Source: a virus
Length of the DNA stretch: 52,317 bases
IMG/VR virus record: IMGVR_UViG_3300021957_000053
Coordinates: 1-52,317 of that record
Reading direction: 5' to 3' (one strand)
Both the position numbers and the translations under genes were made by a program. Shown here piece by piece: positions 10,201 through 16,648 of this stretch (position 1 is the first letter of the stretch; each line of letters starts with the position of its first letter). The notes under the pieces are model-generated. The model worked only from the letters and a program-made list of their open reading frames with translations, had not been told where the DNA came from and did no database searches.

Positions 10201-10583
10201 TTGGTTCAGAGGTAGAGAATAAAACTTATGATGAAATAGAATCAGTAGAATTAAAGAAAGAAATTTTTAAGGGGTTTATAGATCGTCAGGTGGAGCATCA
10301 AATAAAGAAAACAGAAGAATGGTTTGGCAGTCTTATAGGTCAAAGAAATAATATGAAAGCTAGGGGTTATATTCGTAATAACTATTTTCTGAAGATAGCA
10401 GAGCAAGGCGACAGGATATTTAACAAAGCCGCATCTGATTTAACAGGTAAGAAATTTAAAACCTCTAAAGAATATTTAGAGGACTCTGAAAGTATAGAAG
10501 AAGAACTAGAGAGACGCCAGAGTTTAATAGAAGCTGTAGGTAAACTAGAGACTAAAATCCCTAAGTTTCAACAAACCCCCTAG
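7203..10583 (+). CDS. Large internal virion (ejection-type) protein, 1126 aa
   Basis: Residues about 95-220 are rich in Gly/Ala and amphipathic, with stretches such as AFGAVGGGVGAKI that could enter membranes. A motif around residues 470-490 (FMTSQPATTARNV) is one I associate with large internal proteins of podoviruses. The remainder is helical. Length, position after the transglycosylase gene and lack of enzyme motifs fit an ejection protein delivered with the DNA. It is the last gene of the rightward late operon: its stop overlaps the end of the convergent leftward gene by 4 bp. AAGG lies seven bases before the start. Confidence 0.8.
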   Translation: MTSYLENIEEKNFLDLKDNYDFQVDLVKFFSGGRYKMSREEMEKQGFENLTRKFAEHMRFQSWNDATALKDLNYVNNKKLPQGGKESFGNLLQAWDNSEAAGTGAWSGLGDFSEALIKSPSTYLGMGSFGLAKAGAKAATKTTQILVRKKLKDYFSKRVVAKGMATGAVTEGAIGGVTSYGAGEVREELLNQEYTTSDLIKDTAINAAFGAVGGGVGAKITEKKAINVEELLTKQKELNKKNSLEASKKANQKITSTKQEYKRFAINKTLDMEATLAARAGDKVTGVIKDPLDPEKVSMGQSILNSMQNPEVNDVFSSGLDLTTMRSITAATIEIAEKLDLKDNERITTAVANSINSKTLDVTKLIPEIRDKYNLTNEQFSLIYLADLSAAGKKLAEASKISKAVSKVEAEAPSEIMGDLTKLSNRGLSTINDVQAAEISANVIKNSAGRSKSMVAYNFLQDLDQMRIAFMTSQPATTARNVTSTGLLAAVEISDEFYRGLYRTITGKEGGGIGNTVRNMSSTLRGLSMDSATAQVVRGMLQEEMPEAYARTFHDTLRSEVSGQSQTAFAKAGRFVNIFNTATDTVFKEAAFFSSLDRQLRTAGNETVGTNARDFILKTGKLDKLDKSMVDKALDDANRFTMQRTYMDDKSLFGQGARMASSVNKKIPFLMSGALGVPFPRYVANHIEMIADYTPGLGELAKRFESSSSSDAAFSFTGDPYKSVEDRRVRQFTGAGLIALGYYLASTKEGEINYKSIENSIKGEADIASSLGFIIAPVFIGDLFYRYNQGLAMPESITNEALSVAGGLNDMGFDLSGIKEVINSFSEGGITEGASKMGGNILSTFTYPLTPLRDLQGQFSYESAGAPYTRSLASSLEEDKTEETSGMFAAQATRFLPDYDFIQYTQSFTRNEGNDIDYYSPFNPMPVGKMNPIAKTFTGVAGSPTLTGIQREMNRLNLEEYKLYGNSKVKNNNLDYVVRYRLSQVMHKNFEAWRKEKLPLGSEVENKTYDEIESVELKKEIFKGFIDRQVEHQIKKTEEWFGSLIGQRNNMKARGYIRNNYFLKIAEQGDRIFNKAASDLTGKKFKTSKEYLEDSESIEEELERRQSLIEAVGKLETKIPKFQQTP

Positions 10584-10783
10584 TCATCTTCACTTAACAT
10601 ATAGTCTGCCCATTCATATGCTGCTCTTTTAATATCAGACATTTGAGAGCCTTTGCTATTAACAAGCAACCCAGCTAGGGCTTGCCCAGCTAGGTAACGT
10701 CTTGCAGTTAAAGGCTTAGTATCTTTAGGGGTACGCTTATTCTGTACGTACTTCTTAGCTTCTGTTTCTAGTTTTGTTTTCAT
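10580..10783 (-). CDS. Small early protein, 67 aa, unknown
   Basis: A basic N-terminus (MKTKLETEAKKYVQNKRTPKD) is followed by an Ala-rich helix and an acidic end. It starts inside the last 29 bp of the RMF-like gene upstream and ends against the late operon, overlapping it by 4 bp. It is thus the last gene of the leftward early transcript. No family is recognised. Confidence 0.6.
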   Translation of the reverse strand: MKTKLETEAKKYVQNKRTPKDTKPLTARRYLAGQALAGLLVNSKGSQMSDIKRAAYEWADYMLSEDD

Positions 10784-10925
10784 TCTCTTTAACTTTTTCT
10801 AGATTGGAGAAATAAGCTTTGTTAAAACCAAACTCCCAATCACGATTATCTTTAGTATTAGGACGGTAGGGATTCCCTAACCGTCCTTTTTTAAATGCGT
10901 CCATACCTTTTTGAAAAGCATTCAT
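10755..10925 (-). CDS. RMF/CrpP-like small protein, 56 aa
   Basis: Start ATG 10925 is preceded by GGAGATCCATAA, a good ribosome binding site. The pattern AFQKGMDAFKKGRLGNPYRP followed by DWEFGFNKA is that of small ribosome modulation factor-like proteins: a Gly-rich helix, an Asn-Pro-Tyr turn, then a Trp-x-x-Gly-Phe helix. Members of the family dimerise 70S ribosomes (RMF) or have other small regulatory roles (CrpP-like). In a phage it could slow or redirect host translation; that is inference. The coding DNA also contains a strong rightward transcription terminator (10861-10892). Confidence 0.6.
   Translation of the reverse strand: MNAFQKGMDAFKKGRLGNPYRPNTKDNRDWEFGFNKAYFSNLEKVKENENKTRNRS
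10861..10892 (+). terminator. Rho-independent terminator for the rightward late operon
   Basis: GGACGGT-AGGGA pairs with TCCCT-A-ACCGTCC (one bulged A), giving about 12 base pairs with a tiny loop, followed directly by six T on the + strand. It lies about 280 bp beyond the last late gene and inside the opposing RMF-like gene. It therefore ends rightward transcripts after they have run antisense across two early genes. Confidence 0.8.
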
Positions 10926-11155
10926 TTATGGATCTCCTTCATAGTCTCTAACATTTTACGTAAGTACCATTCTGCTTTTTCCATATCTTCAACAGGCTTA
11001 CTTTTGTAACCGTGTCGATGCTGATACTTAATTAAGTTTCCATGACAGTAACCTTTAAACTCCTCTGGTGTTAGTACTTGTTTAATGTAGTCTATGCACT
11101 CCACTCCCTCACCTAGCTTATAGTGAGAGGGGTTGTTGACCGGATCATAACTCAT
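10922..11155 (-). CDS. DUF3310 family protein, 77 aa
   Basis: The signature NPSHY, then CIDYI, EEFKGYCHGNLIKY, and KPVEDMEKAEWYL match the DUF3310 family, which is very common in phage early regions and sometimes labelled a nucleotide kinase without good proof. Its ATG overlaps the upstream stop (ATGA), indicating coupling. A GGAG near its end serves the next gene. The biochemical role is unknown. Confidence 0.85.
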   Translation of the reverse strand: MSYDPVNNPSHYKLGEGVECIDYIKQVLTPEEFKGYCHGNLIKYQHRHGYKSKPVEDMEKAEWYLRKMLETMKEIHK

Positions 11156-11607
11156 TTGATTTCCACTAGCTCCGCTTCTGTGTAGGGGATGTGATAGAAC
11201 GTTTCATGTTGAGGCATTCTATGGTTTGGGCCTGTAGGTTTTTGGATACAGGCGTCTGTCATTTGAGTGCCACTAATCTTCCATGCTTTATTATAACTTT
11301 TATTAAAGACAAAGAAGTTTAAGTTATCTAAGTTGTCTTTATACTTTTCTACTAATCTTCGTTTACGTGCAGGTATTCTAACCTCTGCCCAATGGGTAGG
11401 CCAATCACCATTCCATTGTGCCTTACGTTCAGCTTCATGATAATGTGTAACCCCATTCTTTTCTGACTTAACATCTGCATAGTAGTCTTCAGTAGAACTA
11501 AGGATCGTATGTCCTTCAGCTTCTAAGTATTTGATAAGTGCTTCTTTAGATGGTGCGTCAACTTTGTCATAAACTTTTTTTCTGAAAGGTCTTACATATA
11601 CATCCAT
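11152..11607 (-). CDS. Early protein, 151 aa, possible nuclease-like fold
   Basis: I chose ATG 11607 because AAAGGAG lies seven bases upstream; an in-frame ATG 51 bases earlier has no such site. The order Asp (YYADVKSEK), Glu-x-x-Lys (HEAERKAQW), then a beta-rich stretch (LNFFVFNKSYNKAWKI) is reminiscent of PD-(D/E)XK nucleases, but the match is weak and I treat it as a hint only. It is coupled to the DUF3310 gene downstream by an ATGA overlap. Confidence 0.6.
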   Translation of the reverse strand: MDVYVRPFRKKVYDKVDAPSKEALIKYLEAEGHTILSSTEDYYADVKSEKNGVTHYHEAERKAQWNGDWPTHWAEVRIPARKRRLVEKYKDNLDNLNFFVFNKSYNKAWKISGTQMTDACIQKPTGPNHRMPQHETFYHIPYTEAELVEIK

Positions 11608-11635
11608 GATGTACTCCTTTGTGGTGAGATTTGAA

Positions 11636-11824
11636 TTATATACTCTTTGGTATCTCAAAGCAATAGGTATTTGCAGTTGAATCCGGTGAAGGTTTAGTGC
11701 TCACTAACCTCTCTTCCATTGTTATCGCTACCTTCATACATGTGTTGTAATCAGGAAACAAAGAATGAAAAGCTTGCACTTTCATATTACCTTGAAAGGT
11801 CATAATGAGCACTAAAACATACAT
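11636..11824 (-). CDS. Small early protein, 62 aa
   Basis: A hydrophobic start (MYVLVLIMTFQG) could be a membrane anchor or signal sequence, followed by a soluble part with two Cys residues (NTCMKV and NTYCFE). Its ATG overlaps the stop of the 30-aa upstream gene (TAATG). Function unknown. It could be a small exported or membrane-attached protein. Confidence 0.55.
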   Translation of the reverse strand: MYVLVLIMTFQGNMKVQAFHSLFPDYNTCMKVAITMEERLVSTKPSPDSTANTYCFEIPKSI

Positions 11825-11916
11825 TAGAACAGACCTGACAGAACATCCACTGTCATTGGGATTACAACTTCTGCTACTACTATTGTACCTACTAGGAATG
11901 TCATTACTTCAAACAT
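11824..11916 (-). CDS. Very small membrane protein, 30 aa
   Basis: ATG 11916 follows AAGGAGAAAAAT, and the SD begins right at the nrdJ stop codon. The 30 residues are almost all hydrophobic (FEVMTFLVGTIVVAEVVIP), enough for one membrane segment. The stop overlaps the next start (TAATG). Tight coupling on both sides supports a real gene despite its length. Confidence 0.55.
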   Translation of the reverse strand: MFEVMTFLVGTIVVAEVVIPMTVDVLSGLF

Positions 11917-11926
11917 ATTTTTCTCC

Positions 11927-13846
11927 TTATGTTATGTCTACCATTTCACACACATCACCTGTACAGGCCATTGTCTGCATTGATACTGTGTTGTCTTCTT
12001 TTTCGTACTCTGAAAGCCCTGACCAATCAATAGCTTTAGGCATAGTCAATAGTACATTGCTGTAAGTATCACTGTCAACCTCTTGATAAGGTGCTTGTTG
12101 ATAGGTATGTTCATTGTATGGTAGAAATGACACACCTGACATTTCATCAAAGTATTTATAAACAAAGGCACCTACTTCAAACCACTCATCTTTCTTAACG
12201 TTAATTGTAACACTTGGTTTATGCTCACACCATGATCTCTGGTAGGACAACCACATTTCTAGTTGCTCAATAGCAGTCATGTCTGATGTAACGACAGAAC
12301 CTTTAGGTGATTGAATAGGGAAACTGAACACTGTTGTTTGATCTGGCTTCATAACACAAGGCTCACTGGGGATACCTTGATCTTTCATAAACTGTGTCAA
12401 CGGATCTTTATTATCACCACGCACAGTACGGATATAATAGGGACTGTGGCGAGCATGTATGCCACTGGCACTATCCACCAGTTGTGAGACTGTTCCCGAT
12501 GGTTTGCAGCATGTAATTGCAGTAGCCACAGGTATACCAAGACGGTCAGCCCATTCAGCATTAGTAGAAACACAGATCCTACGAAGATGTTCAAGAGTAT
12601 CCTCCAGTCCTTTATTCTTCTTGGTCATAAGAGGATTGTCCATTATCCCTGTGAGTGACACACCAAGCAGTCGTTCTTCTTCTGTATTTCTAGACCACAC
12701 CTTTCGCAAGTAGGGGAACTTAGTGTATGTGGATTGGATAGTTCCCAGAATTGTTGCCAGACGGACTTTTCGTTCAAGATCGTCAACACTGTCTGTTGCA
12801 CGGACAACAACCTCTGTAAGATTACAGAACTGATATGGACGCAGGATGATTTCACTGCAAGGATTAGTTCCAAACTCAAAGTCTGCATTACGCCTACCAT
12901 TCTTAGCAGCCTGTACCTTACTTGCTTGACGATTAAATACACCACGTTCTCCACTCCCTGACTCCACCAATGCCATCCACTCTCGCATGAATGATACAGC
13001 ATCTGGTTTTTCTGTATAGCTAACACTGTTATTAGCTAAGGCACGTTGTGGATCGTTTTCCCACCATGCACCTGACTTAGCATGGCGCATACGATCATCA
13101 CTAAGGTTACTCAAAGAGATCATAGCTGATCTACGTACTCCACCTACAACTACTACCTCACCAATCTTACACATAATGTCATGACACTCAATGCTAGATA
13201 GCTTACGTCCTTGTGAAGATTTGAAGGTATTAATTACAAAGTTAAACAGATCTACCAAAGGTGCTGGGCCAGATGCTCTACCACCAAACGTCTTTAGTTT
13301 AGCACCAGCAGGTCGAACTTTAGATACATCCCACTTGGGAATCTCACCACTGTAAAGGAGTGCAATCAATTGTCGAAGACCCTTAGCCCAAGCTTCCTTG
13401 GAGTCACCCACGACAACAGTAGTCTCACTGTCGAACAACTCAGGAACTTCTGGAAGCTTGCTGATGAACTGCCTCTCAACACTGAACCCGACACCAGTAC
13501 CACACAAGAGGACGAACATAGCCTCATCGAAGGACTTAGGGTCATCTACGGGTAAGTAGCTACAGTTATACATACAAGTGTTGTCACGGTTAGCAGCAGG
13601 ACCAGCAGTCATCATTGCTCTCATAGAAGGCATAACCTCTAAACCAAGAATAGCTTGTTCTATTTGTTGTGCTATCTCCATGTTGTCTTCACTAGCACCA
13701 CTATCAACTATAGGCTCAACCACATTATTCATGTAACGCCCTACTGTTTCATCCCATGACTCTCTTCGCCCTTCCTCTTCAAGCCATCGGGCATAACGTG
13801 AAGTGTGAATGAATGCTTGATAATCTGTTGGTAGGTAGTTATTCAT
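11927..13846 (-). CDS. nrdJ: Adenosylcobalamin-dependent (class II) ribonucleotide reductase
   Basis: 639 residues. It converts ribonucleotides to deoxyribonucleotides for phage DNA synthesis. The text MPSMRAMMTAGPA, DNTCMYNCSYLPVDD and CGTGVGFSVERQ is that of monomeric class II RTPR enzymes. NPCSEI carries the active-site Cys (about residue 330) and Glu, and the C-terminal CTGDVC is the redox-shuttle Cys pair. It is somewhat shorter than the roughly 740-residue lactobacillus enzyme. Class II enzymes need vitamin B12, so the host must make or import cobalamin. GGAG stands seven bases before the ATG, which overlaps the mazG stop (ATGA). Confidence 0.95.
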   Translation of the reverse strand: MNNYLPTDYQAFIHTSRYARWLEEEGRRESWDETVGRYMNNVVEPIVDSGASEDNMEIAQQIEQAILGLEVMPSMRAMMTAGPAANRDNTCMYNCSYLPVDDPKSFDEAMFVLLCGTGVGFSVERQFISKLPEVPELFDSETTVVVGDSKEAWAKGLRQLIALLYSGEIPKWDVSKVRPAGAKLKTFGGRASGPAPLVDLFNFVINTFKSSQGRKLSSIECHDIMCKIGEVVVVGGVRRSAMISLSNLSDDRMRHAKSGAWWENDPQRALANNSVSYTEKPDAVSFMREWMALVESGSGERGVFNRQASKVQAAKNGRRNADFEFGTNPCSEIILRPYQFCNLTEVVVRATDSVDDLERKVRLATILGTIQSTYTKFPYLRKVWSRNTEEERLLGVSLTGIMDNPLMTKKNKGLEDTLEHLRRICVSTNAEWADRLGIPVATAITCCKPSGTVSQLVDSASGIHARHSPYYIRTVRGDNKDPLTQFMKDQGIPSEPCVMKPDQTTVFSFPIQSPKGSVVTSDMTAIEQLEMWLSYQRSWCEHKPSVTINVKKDEWFEVGAFVYKYFDEMSGVSFLPYNEHTYQQAPYQEVDSDTYSNVLLTMPKAIDWSGLSEYEKEDNTVSMQTMACTGDVCEMVDIT

Positions 13847-14229
13847 CTATTGTCTCCGCTTCCCTTTAATACACCACGTTGTTCTCTATCGTCTAACTTT
13901 GCCATGTTCATCTCCATAACCTTACGTAGGTTACCCCCGAAGATGTTTGCCAAGGCTACTGTATAGAATAGTACATCACCCAACTCTTTTAATATATCTT
14001 CATCGCTGAATCTATTCTTATCACGAAAGAGTTTCTTTATCTTCTCAGATACCTCACCCGCTTCACCAGAGAGGCCAAGAGTATTTTCTATTAGACGATC
14101 CCGCCCTTTAGTTAATATCTTGTCCTCTACAAACTGGCTATAGAAACGAACCGGATCTTCATTGTAGTCTGGACTATTCTGAAACATATCAAAATAGCCA
14201 AACGCTTCTAGATCACTCCGATTGATCAT
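13843..14229 (-). CDS. mazG: MazG-like nucleoside triphosphate pyrophosphohydrolase
   Basis: About 128 residues. The MazG fold shows as LGLSGEAGEVSEKIKK (first acidic cluster) and ILKELGDVLFYTVALANIFG (second acidic cluster), the metal-binding E-x-x-E and E-x-x-D sites. The C-terminus AKLDDREQRG...GSGDNR is usual for phage MazG. It hydrolyses NTPs/dNTPs or alarmone-type nucleotides; in phages it is thought to adjust nucleotide pools. ATG 14229 has GGAAGG upstream; an in-frame GTG at 14238 is an alternative. The stop overlaps the nrdJ start. Confidence 0.9.
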   Translation of the reverse strand: MINRSDLEAFGYFDMFQNSPDYNEDPVRFYSQFVEDKILTKGRDRLIENTLGLSGEAGEVSEKIKKLFRDKNRFSDEDILKELGDVLFYTVALANIFGGNLRKVMEMNMAKLDDREQRGVLKGSGDNR

Positions 14230-14419
14230 CCTTATCACCTTCCAATGACTGTTTCAATTCATTCGTTTTCATTTGTTGAATTGCATTTACACATTGGATC
14301 ATGTGATTCAAAAGATTTGAAGAGTTAGATCCAAGATTCAAAAGGTTTAGAATCTCTTTCTGCTCATCATTCATGTCTTCAAGTTCATATTCTTTATCGT
14401 CTAATGTTAGTTTAGTCAT
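14213..14419 (-). CDS. Small acidic early protein, 68 aa
   Basis: KLTLDDKEYELEDMNDEQKEIL opens the protein, followed by an Asn/Leu-rich helix and a helix ending KTNELKQSLEGDK. The layout (strand-turn-strand, then a long helix) recalls small phage proteins of the DUF6447 type. That name is only a suggestion. It overlaps mazG downstream and the 60-aa gene upstream, so it is part of the same transcript. Confidence 0.65.
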   Translation of the reverse strand: MTKLTLDDKEYELEDMNDEQKEILNLLNLGSNSSNLLNHMIQCVNAIQQMKTNELKQSLEGDKDDQSE

Positions 14420-14594
14420 CTGTTTTTACCTCGCAGTTTGTTACAGTTATATCGTCTAAGTCATACAGGATATCCTGTATTAGTTCTTGAATCACATTCA
14501 AATTATATCTTGGATCTGACTCAAAAAAATTTGCATCTGGTTCTACCTTTATGTTGACAGTAACCTCATATCGGAAACCCCTAGTTATACTCAT
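14412..14594 (-). CDS. Small early protein, 60 aa
   Basis: Alternating beta-type sequence (GFRYEVTVNIKVEPDANFF) is followed by an acidic helix (VIQELIQDILYDLDD) and a final strand ending in acidic residues. No family recognised. It overlaps the next gene by 8 bp and lies 13 bp after the preceding one, as expected for a coupled early operon. Confidence 0.6.
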   Translation of the reverse strand: MSITRGFRYEVTVNIKVEPDANFFESDPRYNLNVIQELIQDILYDLDDITVTNCEVKTDD

Positions 14595-14607
14595 CTAAAA
14601 CCCCATG

Positions 14608-14841
14608 TCAATCTTCGATTTCAATTTCTATCGGATTAATATTCTTTTGAAAGTATTTAACCATCTCATAAGCATCGTTAAAAGTGTCAAAGAAATACTC
14701 CATAGAATCAATCTTACCATCCACCTCAATCTTGCATAGGTTGTAATGTACATCATCAAGATCGGGGTGATCAAAAGGATAAGGACCAGAGATAACATCC
14801 CAAATCTTTATCGGCTTATCTTGTATATCACTGTTTGTCAT
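14608..14841 (-). CDS. Small acidic early protein, 77 aa
   Basis: A soluble, acidic, aromatic-rich protein (IWDVISGPYPFDHPDLDDVHYN; EYFFDTFNDAYEMVKYF). Its start overlaps the end of the nuclease gene upstream by 14 bp. No motif gives a function. Confidence 0.6.
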   Translation of the reverse strand: MTNSDIQDKPIKIWDVISGPYPFDHPDLDDVHYNLCKIEVDGKIDSMEYFFDTFNDAYEMVKYFQKNINPIEIEIED

Positions 14842-15178
14842 TGTTACCCCTAAGCAATTGTATGTAATGATCTAGTTCTGTTACTACTAACCATTTTTGT
14901 CTATCACCTCTGTAGAAAACAACAGGTGGATTCTTTGTATGATTGTTAGCTTGTTGCATCCACCCATACACAGTTTTTAAACCTGACTTCCTACGTTTAA
15001 CTTCTATTGATATGGGTATTAACTTACGTGCTGCAGGTGATAGTTGTATGTCTGCACCAGTATCACCCATAACTGTAGACTTAATATCATCAGGCTCAAG
15101 CTCAGGGAAGGCTTCTAGTAAAGCATCCCTGATCTCTTGCTGACCCAGCCTACCTTTTTGTTTGGCTGTCTTACTCAA
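14828..15178 (-). CDS. PD-(D/E)XK endonuclease, resolvase-like
   Basis: 116 residues. The order KGRLGQQEIRDAL (helix with Glu), then GDTGADIQLSP (metal-binding Asp), then SIEVKRRKSG (E-x-K) is the catalytic set of small PD-(D/E)XK nucleases such as phage Holliday-junction resolvases and VRR-NUC proteins. It probably cuts branched or recombination DNA during replication or packaging. It overlaps the Cas4/RecB-like exonuclease gene upstream by 4 bp, so two nucleases are made together. The exact substrate cannot be read from the sequence. Confidence 0.75.
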   Translation of the reverse strand: MSKTAKQKGRLGQQEIRDALLEAFPELEPDDIKSTVMGDTGADIQLSPAARKLIPISIEVKRRKSGLKTVYGWMQQANNHTKNPPVVFYRGDRQKWLVVTELDHYIQLLRGNNDKQ

Positions 15179-16029
15179 TCTATTAACTCCGGTACTTTTG
15201 GTTTCTTAACAACATCAATCAAGTACTCCTTACGTCCACCAGAATATTGAAACACCCTAGCTTCAGGCCAGCATATCTTTCGATACTCACAACCTGAACA
15301 AGCAAACGTAAGCTTAGTGTTTTCAGATGTGTCTGACTGAGGTATAGGTGCTATCCGTTCCTCTGGTAAATCACCTGACACAACCTCTTTTACTTTCTTA
15401 ACCTCTTGTTCTTTGTTTTTTAGCTCATCAGTGAAGTCATAGGTATCTAACACTAACTCGAAGTTATCTTTCTGTACGACAAGAAAAGCACCACGTTTTT
15501 TATCTGTTACAAGTGGATCATCTTTACCTGCATATACATACGAACTTAACTGACTGATGTAACCGTATGGATCATCATCACGCAGCACATGATTCTTAAA
15601 CTTCTGCATCCCATATCGTGACGCAGACTTAACATCTATTGTCACACCATCAATGACTGCATCCCTGTGACCCTTGATGCCATGAACAGACAGACGATCC
15701 TGCTCACCCTGTACATCATGTCCTGCTGCCCTTGCTAATGCAAGGACAAGAGTCTCTAAAAGATCCCCGTAAAAGAAAAGACCGAGTAACTGAGGCTTTA
15801 ATGGTGCAGCTTCTTCTGTTTTATTTATTCTATACCAAGTCTTTCTTTTACAGGGCGAACCCACAGAGGATAAACTTAAATACCCTCTGGGCTTCTGAGG
15901 TTCCTTGAATCTAGCTTCCGCTGTTTGAGCTATATTAGTTGCTAGATATTCTGTAATCGTCTTATCCCACCCACCCTTTCCTTCAATTACAGAATAAATA
16001 TCTTCGACTAATGTATTTATATTAGGCAT
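15175..16029 (-). CDS. Cas4/RecB-type exonuclease with C-terminal Cys cluster
   Basis: 284 residues. CKRKTWYR near residue 55 supplies the first Cys, KGHRDAVIDGV then TIDVKSAS give the Asp and E/D-x-K metal site, and YISQLSSYVYA is the Gln-x-x-x-Tyr motif of RecB-family nucleases. Near the C-terminus CSGCEYRKICWP adds three Cys, so together with the early Cys an iron-sulphur cluster like that of Cas4/AddB is likely. Probably a 5'-3' exonuclease for recombination or host DNA breakdown. It lies between the SSB-like gene and the resolvase-like gene in the replication operon. Confidence 0.8.
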   Translation of the reverse strand: MPNINTLVEDIYSVIEGKGGWDKTITEYLATNIAQTAEARFKEPQKPRGYLSLSSVGSPCKRKTWYRINKTEEAAPLKPQLLGLFFYGDLLETLVLALARAAGHDVQGEQDRLSVHGIKGHRDAVIDGVTIDVKSASRYGMQKFKNHVLRDDDPYGYISQLSSYVYAGKDDPLVTDKKRGAFLVVQKDNFELVLDTYDFTDELKNKEQEVKKVKEVVSGDLPEERIAPIPQSDTSENTKLTFACSGCEYRKICWPEARVFQYSGGRKEYLIDVVKKPKVPELID

Positions 16030-16039
16030 AACCTACTCC

Positions 16040-16582
16040 TTAAAATGGAATTTCTTCTGAGACAAGTTCAGCTTCATTTACTACAGCGGCTGGTGGTACA
16101 CTACCTGATGTGATGTCCTTAGTGAAAGGATCAGGTCCAGATATCCCTGATGTACCATCAAACTCTACATGCTTCATAACCTTAACACGCTCAAGTCTTG
16201 TAGTCACAGTGCTGTACTGTTTGTTTTTGTAGATGTCTAACTCTACCAGAACCTCTGAACCATTACCAATGGGGCCATCACTATCGAAGTTCCAAGCGGT
16301 GCCATCTGGCTTGTACACTGCAGGTGCTCCACCATCCCAGTCATTGGGGGTTTCAAACTTACGTGTAAACTTGAAGGCACGTCCTCGTCCTTCTGGATCA
16401 TCCTTACCAGAGGACATACACCCTGATGCCTTAACACGGTCAGTGTTATCTTGATCAAGAATCATCTCAATCGTACACCGTCCATTAGTATCTTGCCACT
16501 GCCCTTGATACCCATCAAGATCACGGTTTTCTTCAAATACTTTTGCCCACTGAGCAATACCTGTTACTGTTATTTTAGCCAT
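16040..16582 (-). CDS. ssb: Single-stranded DNA-binding protein, phage type
   Basis: 180 residues with a beta-rich body holding many aromatic and basic residues, and an acidic tail ending LVSEEIPF. That tail is like the acidic end with a terminal Phe of bacterial and T7-type SSBs, which recruits replication partners. There is no close match to the standard SSB fold by eye, so the call rests on the tail, the size and the place between the DNA polymerase and the exonuclease. AAAGGAG precedes the ATG. It has its own promoter in the 66-bp gap upstream. Confidence 0.7.
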   Translation of the reverse strand: MAKITVTGIAQWAKVFEENRDLDGYQGQWQDTNGRCTIEMILDQDNTDRVKASGCMSSGKDDPEGRGRAFKFTRKFETPNDWDGGAPAVYKPDGTAWNFDSDGPIGNGSEVLVELDIYKNKQYSTVTTRLERVKVMKHVEFDGTSGISGPDPFTKDITSGSVPPAAVVNEAELVSEEIPF

Positions 16583-16611
16583 TCGCTAACTCCTTTAAAG
16601 ACTAGAATTGA

Positions 16612-16641
16612 ATTGTAGCATGTATTAAAAAGAACATGCAA
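16612..16641 (-). promoter_or_regulatory. Promoter of the SSB-nuclease-mazG-nrdJ operon
   Basis: On the - strand: TTGCAT, exactly 18 bp, TACAAT, with TGC right before the -10 box (extended -10). An inverted pair GCATGT-n10-ACATGC spans the spacer (16618-16639) and could be an operator. It lies in the gap between the polymerase and SSB genes. Confidence 0.65.
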
Positions 16642-16648
16642 GAACTTT

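Noticed and set aside
12643-13026. 127-aa frame on the - strand inside nrdJ
   Set aside because: Overlaps conserved nrdJ sequence in another frame; nothing recognisable.
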